Source: Streptomyces fumanus
GTDB taxonomy: Bacteria; Actinomycetota; Actinomycetes; Streptomycetales; Streptomycetaceae
Reading direction: 5' to 3'
NCBI RefSeq assembly: GCF_014655295.1
Contig: NZ_BNBI01000004.1
Span: forward strand, 434,001-498,000
Length of the DNA stretch: 64,000 nt
Position 1 is the first letter of the stretch, and every line of letters begins with the position of its first letter. Below the pieces are notes generated by a model, which was not told where the DNA came from, ran no database searches, and saw only the letters and a list, made by a program, of their open reading frames with translations. Below, piece after piece: positions 8,899-17,288 of the stretch. Made by a program: the position numbers and the translations under genes.

Positions 8899-9849
8899 AT
8901 GACCGCCACCAGCGCCTCGCGGGCCGGCCGGAGCCCGCTCACCACCAAGGCCCTCGGCTACGCCCGGCTCGGCAAGGCGCGGATCTACCACCACGCCTAC
9001 GGCTGGATCCTCGCCCTGCTCCTGCTGCGGCTGGACGGCCACGTCGGCGGTGACACGGCGGCCGCGCTCGCCCTGACCCTGCTGATGGTGCTGGCCACCC
9101 AGTGGGCGGGCGGCGCGGCCGACGACCTCGGCGGCTACCGCGACGGCAGCGACGCCCGCAACTACGCGGGCCGCCCCGCCACCACCGTCGCCAAGAAACC
9201 CCTGCTCACCGGGGCGCTGACCGAGTCGGAGGCGGTGCGCTTCGGCATCGTCATGTGGGTGATCGCGGTGGCCGCGGGACTCGCCGCCGTGGCCACCCTG
9301 GACGGCACCGCCCCGCCGGCCGCCGTGCTGGTGATGCTCGTGGGCCAGATCGCCTCGGTGCAGTACTCGATCGGCCTGAAGCTCAGCTACCTGCCGGGCG
9401 GCCTCGAAGTCACCATCTTCTACGTCATCGGCTGCATCGGCCTGGTGCCGTACTGGCTGATCGCCGGCCACGTCACCGCGGAGGCCCTGCTCACCGCCGC
9501 CCTGGTGGGCGTCTGGTTCCTGCTGATCGTCTCCTACGGCAACGCCTCGGACCGGGTGGGCGACTCCGAGGTCTCCCGGCACACCCTGGCCGTGCTGCTG
9601 CCGATGGGGGCGTTCAAGGTCTACCTGGCCCTGCTCTTCGCCCTCAGCGTCACCCTGCTGGCGCTGCTGTTCACCACCACCCGCTTCGACCTGGCGCTCG
9701 GTCTGACCGCGGTACCGGTCGTCGTCCTGCACGCCGTGCAGCTCTACTACGGCGCGGGCAAGGAGGAGTGGCGCAAGGCCAGGTTCATCGGGCTCAGCTC
9801 GGTCGACCTGGGCTGCCTCGGACTGGCGCTCGCCTTCCTGCTGGCCTGA
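8899..9849 (+). CDS. UbiA-family membrane prenyltransferase
   Basis: 316 residues with about eight or nine membrane helices. The first Asp-rich motif is GGAADDLGGYRDGSD (about residues 72-86) and the second is SDRVGDSEVSRHTLAVLLP (about residues 217-235), the pair that binds Mg-diphosphate in MenA, UbiA and related enzymes. The first motif has DD in place of ND. It should transfer a prenyl chain to an aromatic or other acceptor in the membrane, or cyclise a prenyl diphosphate. It lies between the acyl ligase and a PPOX protein in the same direction. ATG was chosen at the gene's own small gap after the ligase stop. Confidence 0.87.
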   Translation: MTATSASRAGRSPLTTKALGYARLGKARIYHHAYGWILALLLLRLDGHVGGDTAAALALTLLMVLATQWAGGAADDLGGYRDGSDARNYAGRPATTVAKKPLLTGALTESEAVRFGIVMWVIAVAAGLAAVATLDGTAPPAAVLVMLVGQIASVQYSIGLKLSYLPGGLEVTIFYVIGCIGLVPYWLIAGHVTAEALLTAALVGVWFLLIVSYGNASDRVGDSEVSRHTLAVLLPMGAFKVYLALLFALSVTLLALLFTTTRFDLALGLTAVPVVVLHAVQLYYGAGKEEWRKARFIGLSSVDLGCLGLALAFLLA

Positions 9850-9922
9850 TGCCCGACGCCCGGGGCGCCGGGTCCCGGCGCCCGCGGGAGACACCCGAAC
9901 GATCGAAGGGAGGGCGGCGCAC

Positions 9923-10483
9923 GTGCCGCGTCTGCTGAGCAAGGAATGGTGGGAACAACGGGTCCTGCGCATGTACGACTCCTGGCGCGACCCGGTGACC
10001 TGGCACGTCACCGCGACCCCCGACGGCCCGGGCGACCTGCGGCAGTTCCGGCGCCGCCGGTTCGCGCTGCTGGTGACCTACAAGCGCAACGGCGACGCCG
10101 TGCCCTCGGCCATGTGGTTCGGGCTCCACGACGGCCGGGCCTACCTGCGCACCGGGCTGAACTCCTGGAAGGTGCGGCGCATGCGGAACAACCCGCAGGT
10201 GCTGTTCGCGCCGTCCAACATCCGGGGCAAGCCCAAGGGCGCGGTCATCGAGTGCACGGCCCGCATCCTGCCCGACGAGGAGAAGCCCCGCGCCGCGCGG
10301 ATCATCGCGGACGCCTACGGCGCGGGCCGCAAGCTGTACGACCGCACGGTCGCTACGGTGTACGAGGAGGCCGCCTACATCGAGATCACGCCCAACGCCC
10401 TGCTGGAGGCGGAGGCACGGGCGAAGGCCGCCAAGGGACCGGCCACCGGCCGCGGGCCGGGTGCCCAGCCGGCCCGCGACTGA
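9923..10483 (+). CDS. PPOX-class F420- or flavin-dependent protein
   Basis: 186 residues from a GTG with AGGGAGGG upstream. The split-barrel signature runs RFALLVTYKRNGDAVPSAMWF near residues 50-70, then a variable strand pair and VRRMRNNPQVLFAP near residue 88. This is the pattern of pyridoxamine-phosphate-oxidase-like F420-dependent reductases of actinobacteria. It would reduce or oxidise a pathway intermediate with a deazaflavin or FMN cofactor. Its C-terminal tail of about 30 residues is Lys/Ala/Gly-rich and probably disordered. It is the last gene before a strong terminator. Confidence 0.78.
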   Translation: MPRLLSKEWWEQRVLRMYDSWRDPVTWHVTATPDGPGDLRQFRRRRFALLVTYKRNGDAVPSAMWFGLHDGRAYLRTGLNSWKVRRMRNNPQVLFAPSNIRGKPKGAVIECTARILPDEEKPRAARIIADAYGAGRKLYDRTVATVYEEAAYIEITPNALLEAEARAKAAKGPATGRGPGAQPARD

Positions 10484-10498
10484 GCCGGCCCCGCGCAC

Positions 10499-10533
10499 GG
10501 GCGGGCCCGGGGGACCATCCCCCGGGCCCGCCC
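10499..10533 (+). terminator. strong bidirectional hairpin terminator
   Basis: Two 16-base arms (10499-10514 and 10518-10533) pair perfectly around a CCA loop and are all G/C except for one A-T pair. It lies 16 bases after the PPOX stop and 73 bases from the stop of the opposing MMPL gene, so it can end both convergent transcripts. No U-tract follows, as is common in Streptomyces. Confidence 0.85.
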
Positions 10534-10605
10534 GCGTCCGTACCCGCCCGAGCGCCCGTACGGAGACCTGGCGGCCCCCGGGCGAGTGCCGACGGGCGCG
10601 CCCCC

Positions 10606-12807
10606 TCACCCGTCGCCGGCGTCCTCGCGCAGCCCGACCTTGGCGTGCAGCGCCCGCAGCGGCCTCGGCGCCCACCAGTTGCCCTTGCCGACCAGCCGCA
10701 TGAACGCCGGGACCAGGGCGCCCCGCACCAGCGTGGCGTCCATCAGCACGGCCAGCGCCAGCCCGATGCCGATCGCCTTCATGTAGACGATGCCGGACAT
10801 CAGGAACCCCAGGAACACGATGGCGATCAGCAGCGCCGCCGCGGAGATCAGCGAGCCGGTGCGGGCCAGCCCGCGGGCGACCGCCGCCTCGTTGTCGCCG
10901 GTGCGGTCGTACTCCTCCTTGATGCGGGAGAGCAGGAACACCTCGTAGTCCATCGACAGCCCGAACGCGATGCAGAACAGCAGCACCGGCACGGTCCAGG
11001 TGATCGAGTCGGTGACCACGAAGTCGCCGACCACGCCGTCCAGGTGCCCATCCTGGAACCCCCACACCAGCACGCCGAGCGTGGCGCTCAGACTCAGGCA
11101 GTTGAGCACCAGGGCCTTCAGCGGCAGCAGCAGGCTCCCGGTGAACAGGAACAGCACCACGAAGGAGCTGGCCGCGATCACCCCCAGGGCGAGCGGCAGC
11201 CGCGCGTTCATCGAGTCGATGGAGTCGGTCAGTTCGGCCGCCGGCCCGCCCACCCGCACGTCGTACGGTGCCGGGCTGTCCCGCAGCCGCTCCACCAGCT
11301 CACGGCCCTCCTGCGACAGCGACTGGTCGCGCGGCACCACCGACAGGTACGTGCTGTCCTCGGCGCCGAAGCGCTCCGCGTACGGCGTCGGCGGCTGCAC
11401 CAGCCGCCCCGCCGCGAAGGTCCCGGCCTCGCTGTCCACCCGGGCCACCCCCTCCAGTTGGGACAACCGCTCGGCGTACGGGGCCACGTCGCGCTCGCCG
11501 CGCGCCGGAGTGTCGCTGAGCACCACGTTGAGCGCCTGCGTCTCCTGGGCCCGGAAGGCGCCGCGGATCTCGTTGCCCACCTGCCGCGACTGACTGCCGG
11601 ACGGCAGCACCCGCTCGTCGGGCAGGCTCAGCCGCAGATCGAGGAAGGGCGCCCCGAGCAGCAGCAGCACCGCCGTCACGGCACCCGCGACCAGCAGCGG
11701 CACCCGCATCACCCCGACGGCCAGCTTGTGCCAGAACCGCTCGCCGTCGCCGGCCGTCCCCGGCTGCGCCGACCGGCGCCGGCCCACCAGCCGCCCCTTC
11801 TCGATCCGGTGGTCCAGCACCTTCAGCAGGGCGGGCAGGAAGGTCAGCGAGGACAGCGCCGCCAGCAGCGCCGTCGGGATCCCGGCGTAGGCGAACGAAC
11901 GCAGGAAGTAGAAGGGGAACACCAGCAGCGCGCCCAGCGCCAGCGTGACCGTCACCGCGGAGAACAGCACCGTGCGGCCGGCCGTGCGCAGGGTCCGCGC
12001 GATCGCCTCGTCGGTCCCCGCCCCCCGGCCCCGTTCCTCGCGGTACCGCTTGACCAGGATCAGGCTGTAGTCGATCGCCAGCCCCAGCCCGAGACCGGTG
12101 GCGACATTGCTCGCCAGCGCCGACACCTCGGTGAACAGCGTCAGCACCCGCAGCACCATCAGCACCGACAGGATCGTCAGCGCGCTCACCAGCAGCGGCA
12201 CCAGGGCGGCCACCACACCGCGGAACACGAACAGCATCACGATCAGCAGCACCGGGAAGGTGACCGCCTCGATCTTGACCAGGTCGGTCTCGGTGGTCTC
12301 CGACATCTCCTTGTCGGCCAGCGCGTTGCCGCCCACCCGCACGTCCAGCCCCTGCGGCCGGTGCTCGTAGCGGCTCTCCAGCCGGGCGAAGGTCTCCTGG
12401 ACCTGGTCCTCGTCCCCGGAGATCCGGGCCATCAGCAGCGCCTTGTCACCGTCCCGGGAGCGCAGCGGCTCGGCCCGGCCCAGCGACCAGTAGGAGACGG
12501 CCTGTTCCACCCCGCGCTCCCGGGCGACCTGCTCGGTCAGCCGGGCCCCCGCGGCGGCCACGGCGGGGGAGTCCACGCCCCGTTCGTCGGAGACCAGCAG
12601 GACCAGATCCGGGGCGCCCGCCCGGAAGGTGTCGTCCATCACCCGCGCGGTCCGCGCCGACTCCGTGGAGCCGTCGACGAACCCCCCGGCGGACAGTTCC
12701 TTGAACACGCCCCCGCCGACCGCACCCGCGATCACCAGCAGCGCACCGGACAGGTACAGCACGAGTTTGCCCCGGCGACAGGTGAACCGGGCCAGTGCGG
12801 CGAACAA
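10606..12807 (-). CDS. MMPL/RND-family membrane transporter
   Basis: About 733 residues with the duplicated RND layout: one helix, a large outer domain, five or six helices, then the same again. Clear helical blocks include LLIVMLFVFRGVVAALVPLL and the repeated GLGLAIDYSLIL and AFGLSMDYEVFL motifs, where the membrane Asp drives proton coupling. I chose the TTG at 12807, four bases after the stop of the upstream flavoprotein and behind GGGAGAGGGG. An in-frame GTG at 12837 would overlap that gene but lacks a ribosome site. MMPL proteins export lipids and polyketides, which fits a self-made hydrophobic product of this cluster. Confidence 0.88.
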   Translation of the reverse strand: MFAALARFTCRRGKLVLYLSGALLVIAGAVGGGVFKELSAGGFVDGSTESARTARVMDDTFRAGAPDLVLLVSDERGVDSPAVAAAGARLTEQVARERGVEQAVSYWSLGRAEPLRSRDGDKALLMARISGDEDQVQETFARLESRYEHRPQGLDVRVGGNALADKEMSETTETDLVKIEAVTFPVLLIVMLFVFRGVVAALVPLLVSALTILSVLMVLRVLTLFTEVSALASNVATGLGLGLAIDYSLILVKRYREERGRGAGTDEAIARTLRTAGRTVLFSAVTVTLALGALLVFPFYFLRSFAYAGIPTALLAALSSLTFLPALLKVLDHRIEKGRLVGRRRSAQPGTAGDGERFWHKLAVGVMRVPLLVAGAVTAVLLLLGAPFLDLRLSLPDERVLPSGSQSRQVGNEIRGAFRAQETQALNVVLSDTPARGERDVAPYAERLSQLEGVARVDSEAGTFAAGRLVQPPTPYAERFGAEDSTYLSVVPRDQSLSQEGRELVERLRDSPAPYDVRVGGPAAELTDSIDSMNARLPLALGVIAASSFVVLFLFTGSLLLPLKALVLNCLSLSATLGVLVWGFQDGHLDGVVGDFVVTDSITWTVPVLLFCIAFGLSMDYEVFLLSRIKEEYDRTGDNEAAVARGLARTGSLISAAALLIAIVFLGFLMSGIVYMKAIGIGLALAVLMDATLVRGALVPAFMRLVGKGNWWAPRPLRALHAKVGLREDAGDG

Positions 12808-12811
12808 GCGG

Positions 12812-14248
12812 CTAACCCCTCTCCCGCTGCGGCCCACCGGACCTGCCGGACCTGCCGGACTTCGAGAGGTTCACCCGCAGCGCGCGCAGCAGTGTGGACG
12901 GCGCCGACAGCGCACTGGGATGCGTGCGCATGTACGTCACCGAGTTGAACCGTACCGCCACCTCACGGTCGGTGATGGAGGCATTCGCTATCTGCTCGGC
13001 GAACCACTTCGTGACGCGGTAGCCCCGCGGGTAGGGGCCGTGCACGTCCGGCCGCGCCAGGTCCGCCGCGGTCGACACCTGCCAAGCGGCGTCCACCACG
13101 ACCCGCTGGGCCGCGAAGAAGTCCCGGGCGGGCTGCCGCAGGTCCGGCGCCGACCGCAGGTACCGCGAGAGCGCGGACGCCTGCAGGGCCGCCGAGGACA
13201 TGCCCTGCCCGTAGATCGGGTTGAACGAGGCCACCGCGTCCCCGACGCTGATCAGCCGGGCCGGCAGCCGCTTCAGCAGGTGGAACTCGCGGCGGCGGCT
13301 GTCGGCCTGGTGGTAGGTGGAGATCTCGCCGAGCTGCTCGCCGGTGACCGCCTCCCGGTACACCGGCGGCAGTTCGCCGCACAGCTCGCGGAACTCCGCG
13401 ACGTCCCGGATGGGCGGCTGCTTGCCGTAGTTGGCCAGCGTGATCAGCCAGCGGTCGTCCTCGATGGAGGTGATGGCACCGCTGGCCACCCGCGGCGGCA
13501 CCGCGGTGGGGGTGCGGTAGGCGATGGCCGCCGCCAGCTCCGGATCGCTCTGCGTGCGCCGGAAGTACCCGGTGGCGTAGTCGATGCCGATCAGCATCCG
13601 CCGCATCGCGGGCCGCTCCCAGCCGCCCTTCTCCAGCCAGTCGCCGAGCTTGCTCGCCCGCCCCATGGCGTCGACGACGAAGTCGGCCTCCTCCACCCAC
13701 TCCTGCCCGCCCGCGTCCTCGCCGGCGGCCGGACCGCAGCGCACCCCGGTCACGGCGTCCCCGCGGAACTCCAGCCCCTTGGCCCGGCAGGTCAGCACCT
13801 TCACGTTGGGCAGCGCCAGTGTACGGCGGCGCACCAGCGCCTCCAGGAACGGCCGGCTGCACGACAGCAGCCCCATCCGCCCGTCACTGACCTTCGGCAC
13901 CCCGTCGGCGTAGGCCCGGATGTTGTACGGCGAGGAGATGACCGCGCCCAGCGCCTCCGCGTCCGCCTCGAACCCCGGGAACATGCGCCGCAGTTGCACC
14001 CGCCCCCCGTGCATCAGCGTGTGCAACTGCCCGTCGTGCGGTGTGCCCGGGCGGGACGCCACGCCCTCGGGCAGGTCGTCCCGTTCGATGATGACGACGC
14101 TCTCCGCGTGGTCCGAGAGCACCCGCGCGGCCAGCAGGCCCGCCATGCTCCCGCCGAGCACCACGGCCCGGCCGAGCACGACCTCGGCCTGGGCGAGGGG
14201 CTCGTCGGTACTGAGTTGGGCGAAGACGCGAGCGGGTGACTCCAACAC
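12812..14248 (-). CDS. FAD-dependent monooxygenase/epoxidase-like protein
   Basis: 478 residues from a GTG with GGAGGGCC six bases upstream; longer in-frame starts lack a ribosome site. The Rossmann motif is VVLGGSMAGLLAARVLSDH near residue 29, followed by IIERDDLPEG, and the second FAD motif is GDAVASFNPIYGQGMSSAAL near residue 320. The HDGQLHTLMHGG stretch and overall size are like the flavin epoxidases and hydroxylases of polyether and terpenoid pathways (LasC/MonCI type). It is followed by the MMPL gene with a 4-nt gap, so oxidation and export are co-transcribed. Confidence 0.82.
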   Translation of the reverse strand: MLESPARVFAQLSTDEPLAQAEVVLGRAVVLGGSMAGLLAARVLSDHAESVVIIERDDLPEGVASRPGTPHDGQLHTLMHGGRVQLRRMFPGFEADAEALGAVISSPYNIRAYADGVPKVSDGRMGLLSCSRPFLEALVRRRTLALPNVKVLTCRAKGLEFRGDAVTGVRCGPAAGEDAGGQEWVEEADFVVDAMGRASKLGDWLEKGGWERPAMRRMLIGIDYATGYFRRTQSDPELAAAIAYRTPTAVPPRVASGAITSIEDDRWLITLANYGKQPPIRDVAEFRELCGELPPVYREAVTGEQLGEISTYHQADSRRREFHLLKRLPARLISVGDAVASFNPIYGQGMSSAALQASALSRYLRSAPDLRQPARDFFAAQRVVVDAAWQVSTAADLARPDVHGPYPRGYRVTKWFAEQIANASITDREVAVRFNSVTYMRTHPSALSAPSTLLRALRVNLSKSGRSGRSGGPQRERG

Positions 14249-14693
14249 GAGGCCCTCCAGACCGGTGTACCTGCATCGTCCAGTCACTGCGGGGAGGGCA
14301 CGGACCCGGTCCGACGAGGGGCGTCCCACCCCGGCACCCCATGCTTCACGGCCCCCGTGACCATCGCAAGTACCCACTCGCATGCGCCAGTTGCCCACCC
14401 GTTGCGCCCGCACCCCGGTACGCCGTACCGTGCCAGAGCGCCGCCCCCGCCGGGGGACGAGGCGGTAGCCTGCCGCGCAGCCGCCGTCCCTGAGCACGAT
14501 GCCGGCTCACGGGGTCGCGGGTCGACCGGACGCGGCAGTCGACGGCCGCGGTGAGACTCACCGGCGAGACCACCCCCGACCGTCGCGGAACCTGACCCGG
14601 TACCGAGCACGAACCACCGGAACAAACGCTCAGCCGGCTGCCGGTGGGGAAAATGCGGTGCGTGCCGGCACCACGCTGGTCAGACTCGCTGAC
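14249..14693. promoter_or_regulatory. divergent intergenic region between flavoprotein and RidA genes
   Basis: These 445 bases separate two divergent genes and should hold both promoters. Open frames cross it on both strands but have no ribosome sites or recognisable domains. I could not pick a convincing -35/-10 pair. An in-frame GTG at 14658 with GGGGAAAA upstream is an alternative start for the RidA gene. Confidence 0.4.
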
Positions 14694-15104
14694 ATGACTG
14701 AGAAGATCACTCGCATCAATCCCGAGCATCTGCATGAGACACCCGGCTACCACCACATCACCGTGGTGGAGACAGGCCGTACCGCCTATCTGGCAGGGCA
14801 GTGCCCGCTTGATCGCAACGGTGACCTCGTCGGTGTCGGATCCCTCGAGACACAGGTCGACCAGGTCGTCGCAAACGCGCTCGCTGCCCTGGCAGCGGTG
14901 AGTGCCCGGCCTGAACATGTGGTGCGGTCGGTGATCTACGTGCGGAGCGATGAGAGGGACGTTCTCGGAGCCGCATGGCGTCGACTCACCGAGTCCGCCC
15001 TGAGTCCGGCGTTCACTACCGCCAGCACACTCTTGGGCGTTGCCCAGCTAGGCTTTCAGGGACAGCTCGTCGAGGTGGACCTCACCGTGGCGCTGCCTGA
15101 CTGA
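14694..15104 (+). CDS. RidA/YjgF-family protein
   Basis: 136 residues, the normal size of this family. The opening strand HHITVVETGRTAYLAGQCPL with GDLVGVGSLETQ matches the usual GGQIPxDxxGxLVGxGDxxxQ signature, and the end QGQLVEVDLTVAL is close to the PExLVEIEAxA motif. The Arg that binds the carboxylate of imines in true RidA (before PxP near the C-terminus) is not obvious, so it belongs to a divergent subfamily. RidA proteins hydrolyse reactive enamines and imines. The ATG lacks a strong ribosome site and the GTG at 14658 is possible. Confidence 0.8.
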   Translation: MTEKITRINPEHLHETPGYHHITVVETGRTAYLAGQCPLDRNGDLVGVGSLETQVDQVVANALAALAAVSARPEHVVRSVIYVRSDERDVLGAAWRRLTESALSPAFTTASTLLGVAQLGFQGQLVEVDLTVALPD

Positions 15105-15197
15105 CTTCGAACGACGCGTCGACTGGACAGCCCATGCCGGTCGCCGCCCACATGGAGTCCGTGCCCGGCCACGAAGACGAGCGGCTGCGGCGGCAGC

Positions 15198-15929
15198 TCA
15201 CCAGGGAACCGGGCCGTGCTCGTCGAAGAAGCCGCCGGTCGGCCCGTCATCGGGCAGCGTGGCGAGCCGGACGACCACGACCGCCCCGTCGGCCGCGGTG
15301 CGGGTGAGGCCGGGGAACGCGGTGGTGAAGTCGGTCGCACACGGCCCCGGATCGGCGGCGTTGACCAGGATGTTGCGGCTGCGCAGTTCCTTGGCGTACT
15401 GGACGGTCAGCGAGTTGAGTGCGGTCTTGGACGGGACGTACGCGACCAACGGGGGCCGGGTGGTGAAGTAGTCCTCGGGATCGGTCATCCGGGCGATGGA
15501 GCCCAGTCCACTGCTGACATTGACGATCCGGGCGGCGGGGGAGCGGGTGAGCAGCGGCAGCATCGTGGTGGTCACGCTGATCACGCCGAACACGTTGGTC
15601 TCGAACACCTCGCGTACAGCGGTCAGTTCGGCACTGGCAGGGCTCTGGGCGGCGAGGTCGCCGGAGATGCCGGCGTTGTTGACCAGGACGTCCAGCCGGC
15701 CGAAGCGCTCCTCGATCCAGCGGGCGGCGGACAGGACGCTGGCGTGGTCGGTGACGTCCAGGGTGACCGGGTACACCCGCGGGCCCAGTTCGGCTGCGGC
15801 CGCCGCACCGCGGTGCGGGTCGCGCGAGGCCAGCAGGACGTTCATGCCGAGCGAGGCGAGCCGGGCCGCGACCTCGCGCCCGATGCCCTTGTTGGCGCCG
15901 GTGACCAGGGCAGTGGTGGTTTCTGTCAT
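15198..15929 (-). CDS. short-chain dehydrogenase/reductase (SDR)
   Basis: 243 residues. The classical set is complete: TGANKGIG (about residues 10-17), the NNAG motif in DVLVNNAGISG near residue 85, the catalytic Ser in IVNVSSGLGS near residue 139, and YVPSK with the catalytic Tyr and Lys near residue 164. The N-terminal strand and Arg after the first motif suggest NADPH. It lies divergently from a LysR gene, and that regulator probably controls it. Confidence 0.85.
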   Translation of the reverse strand: MTETTTALVTGANKGIGREVAARLASLGMNVLLASRDPHRGAAAAAELGPRVYPVTLDVTDHASVLSAARWIEERFGRLDVLVNNAGISGDLAAQSPASAELTAVREVFETNVFGVISVTTTMLPLLTRSPAARIVNVSSGLGSIARMTDPEDYFTTRPPLVAYVPSKTALNSLTVQYAKELRSRNILVNAADPGPCATDFTTAFPGLTRTAADGAVVVVRLATLPDDGPTGGFFDEHGPVPW

Positions 15930-15986
15930 GCGTTCAGCCCACCACGGGGGCGGCCGGGAGATCCAACACCGACCAGGTACGCAGCG

Positions 15987-16001
15987 ATACCGTGAGGGTA
16001 T
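15987..16001. promoter_or_regulatory. LysR-type T-N11-A box overlapping the lysR start
   Basis: The inverted repeat ATACC-N5-GGTAT fits the T-N11-A consensus of LysR regulators. It lies in the 70-base gap between the divergent SDR and LysR genes, and its last two bases are the first two of the LysR start codon. Binding here would block initiation of the regulator and could act on the SDR promoter. Confidence 0.55.
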
Positions 16002-16857
16002 GGAAAGTCTGGAGGTCCGCGAGCTGGTCTACTTCACCGCTGTCGCCGAGGAACTGCACTTCGGTCGGGCGGCCGCCCGGCTGGGGATGACCCAACCGCC
16101 GCTCTCCCGTGCCATTCAGCAGCTCGAACGACGGCTGGGTGTAGCCCTGCTGCAACGCGGCAGCCGCCGGGTCGCACTGACCGAGGCGGGGGCCGTCCTG
16201 CTCCGCGAAAGCCGTACGGTGCTCGACGCCGCGTCGGCCGCGGCGCGCCGCACCCAGCGGGCCGGCCGCACCGACCCGCATCTGGTCCTGGTCATCAAGC
16301 CGGGCGGCGACGGCGGCCTGCTGCCCGCGATCCTCGACGCCTATCAGGCCGAGCCGGGTGCGCTGCCGGTCGAGCTGGTGTGCAGCTTCGGCGAGCGTGA
16401 GACCCTCCTGCGGGAGGGCCGTGCCGACGCCGCCCTGCTTCACCGCCCCCACCCCGACCTCACCGGCCTGGACACCCAGGACCTCCTGACCGAGACCCAA
16501 CTTCTCGTGATACCCCGTTCGCATCGCCTCGCGGGCCGCACCCGGGTCAGCCTGAACGACCTAGCCGGGGAGCCCCTGCCGCGCTGGCCGGGCACACCTG
16601 AGGGCGGCTCACACGGACCCGAGGTCCACGACCTCGGGCAGCTTCTCCACCTCATCGCCTTGCGCCGCATGGTCGCCGTCCTCCCCTCCTCCATCCGCAA
16701 CCAGCTCCGCGACGACCTGGTCGCTGTCCCCGTCGACGATGCCGAGCCCACCACGCTCGTCCTGGCCTGGCCCGAGCGCGCCACCTCCCCAGCCCTGGCC
16801 GCCTTCGTCCGCGCGGCCGCCGCCGTGGCGGCCAAGGCGACGGGCCACGACGGGTAG
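16000..16857 (+). CDS. LysR-family transcriptional regulator
   Basis: 285 residues. The winged-helix domain occupies residues 1-65 with the conserved ELVYFTAVAEELHFGRAAAR and LSRAIQQLERRLGVALLQR. The effector-binding domain follows, beginning at LVLVIKPGGDGGLLPAIL near residue 92, and is a little shorter than usual. The neighbour in divergent orientation is the SDR gene. A T-N11-A site overlaps the ATG, which supports autoregulation. The effector is unknown. Confidence 0.88.
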   Translation: MESLEVRELVYFTAVAEELHFGRAAARLGMTQPPLSRAIQQLERRLGVALLQRGSRRVALTEAGAVLLRESRTVLDAASAAARRTQRAGRTDPHLVLVIKPGGDGGLLPAILDAYQAEPGALPVELVCSFGERETLLREGRADAALLHRPHPDLTGLDTQDLLTETQLLVIPRSHRLAGRTRVSLNDLAGEPLPRWPGTPEGGSHGPEVHDLGQLLHLIALRRMVAVLPSSIRNQLRDDLVAVPVDDAEPTTLVLAWPERATSPALAAFVRAAAAVAAKATGHDG

Positions 16858-17288
16858 AACGGGAAGGCACGCGGGGTGGGAGACGCCCTCGCCCCTGCCC
16901 GCAGGCATGCGACCACTCCAGGACGCCCTCACGGCCACCGTCGAGCCGAACCAAGCCACTAGCTGATCCGCTCCCTCGTACGTGCCCCGGTCCTTCCCGG
17001 CGACCGGTCGGGGACTGCTTCGGTTCGACAGGTCGGCGCCCTGCTCGCGCTGGCCCTGCCCACCTCCGCCGGGGCCACCACACACGACGGGGCGCCGGCG
17101 GCCCGGCCGGTGCCGGTGACGTCCTCGTAGTCGTCGGTGAAGGTGTTCTCGTACGCCCCCCGGTCTCCGGGCCGGAGAGCGGGGCGACCGGGACGACGGT
17201 GCGCTTCATCGGCGTCGACGAGCAGCTCGGGCATCCGCGGTTCGGCGCCGGCGCGTCTGTGAGGACGGTGTGAGGTGGCGGGGCCGGC
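16858..17288. other. gene-free stretch with a possible degraded gene
   Basis: I see no intact gene in these 430 bases. On the plus strand, short pieces that read like coding sequence (a hydrophobic ALLALALPTSAGATT near 17038-17085 and GTTVRFIGVDEQLGHPRFG near 17190-17250) lie in different frames and are split by stops. They may be the remains of a secreted protein, but this is weak. Confidence 0.3.

Noticed and set aside
9946..12948. A 1000-codon open frame on the plus strand across the PPOX and MMPL genes
   Set aside because: It is antisense to the MMPL gene, has low-complexity His/Gln/Arg composition and no domain; high GC opens such frames by chance.
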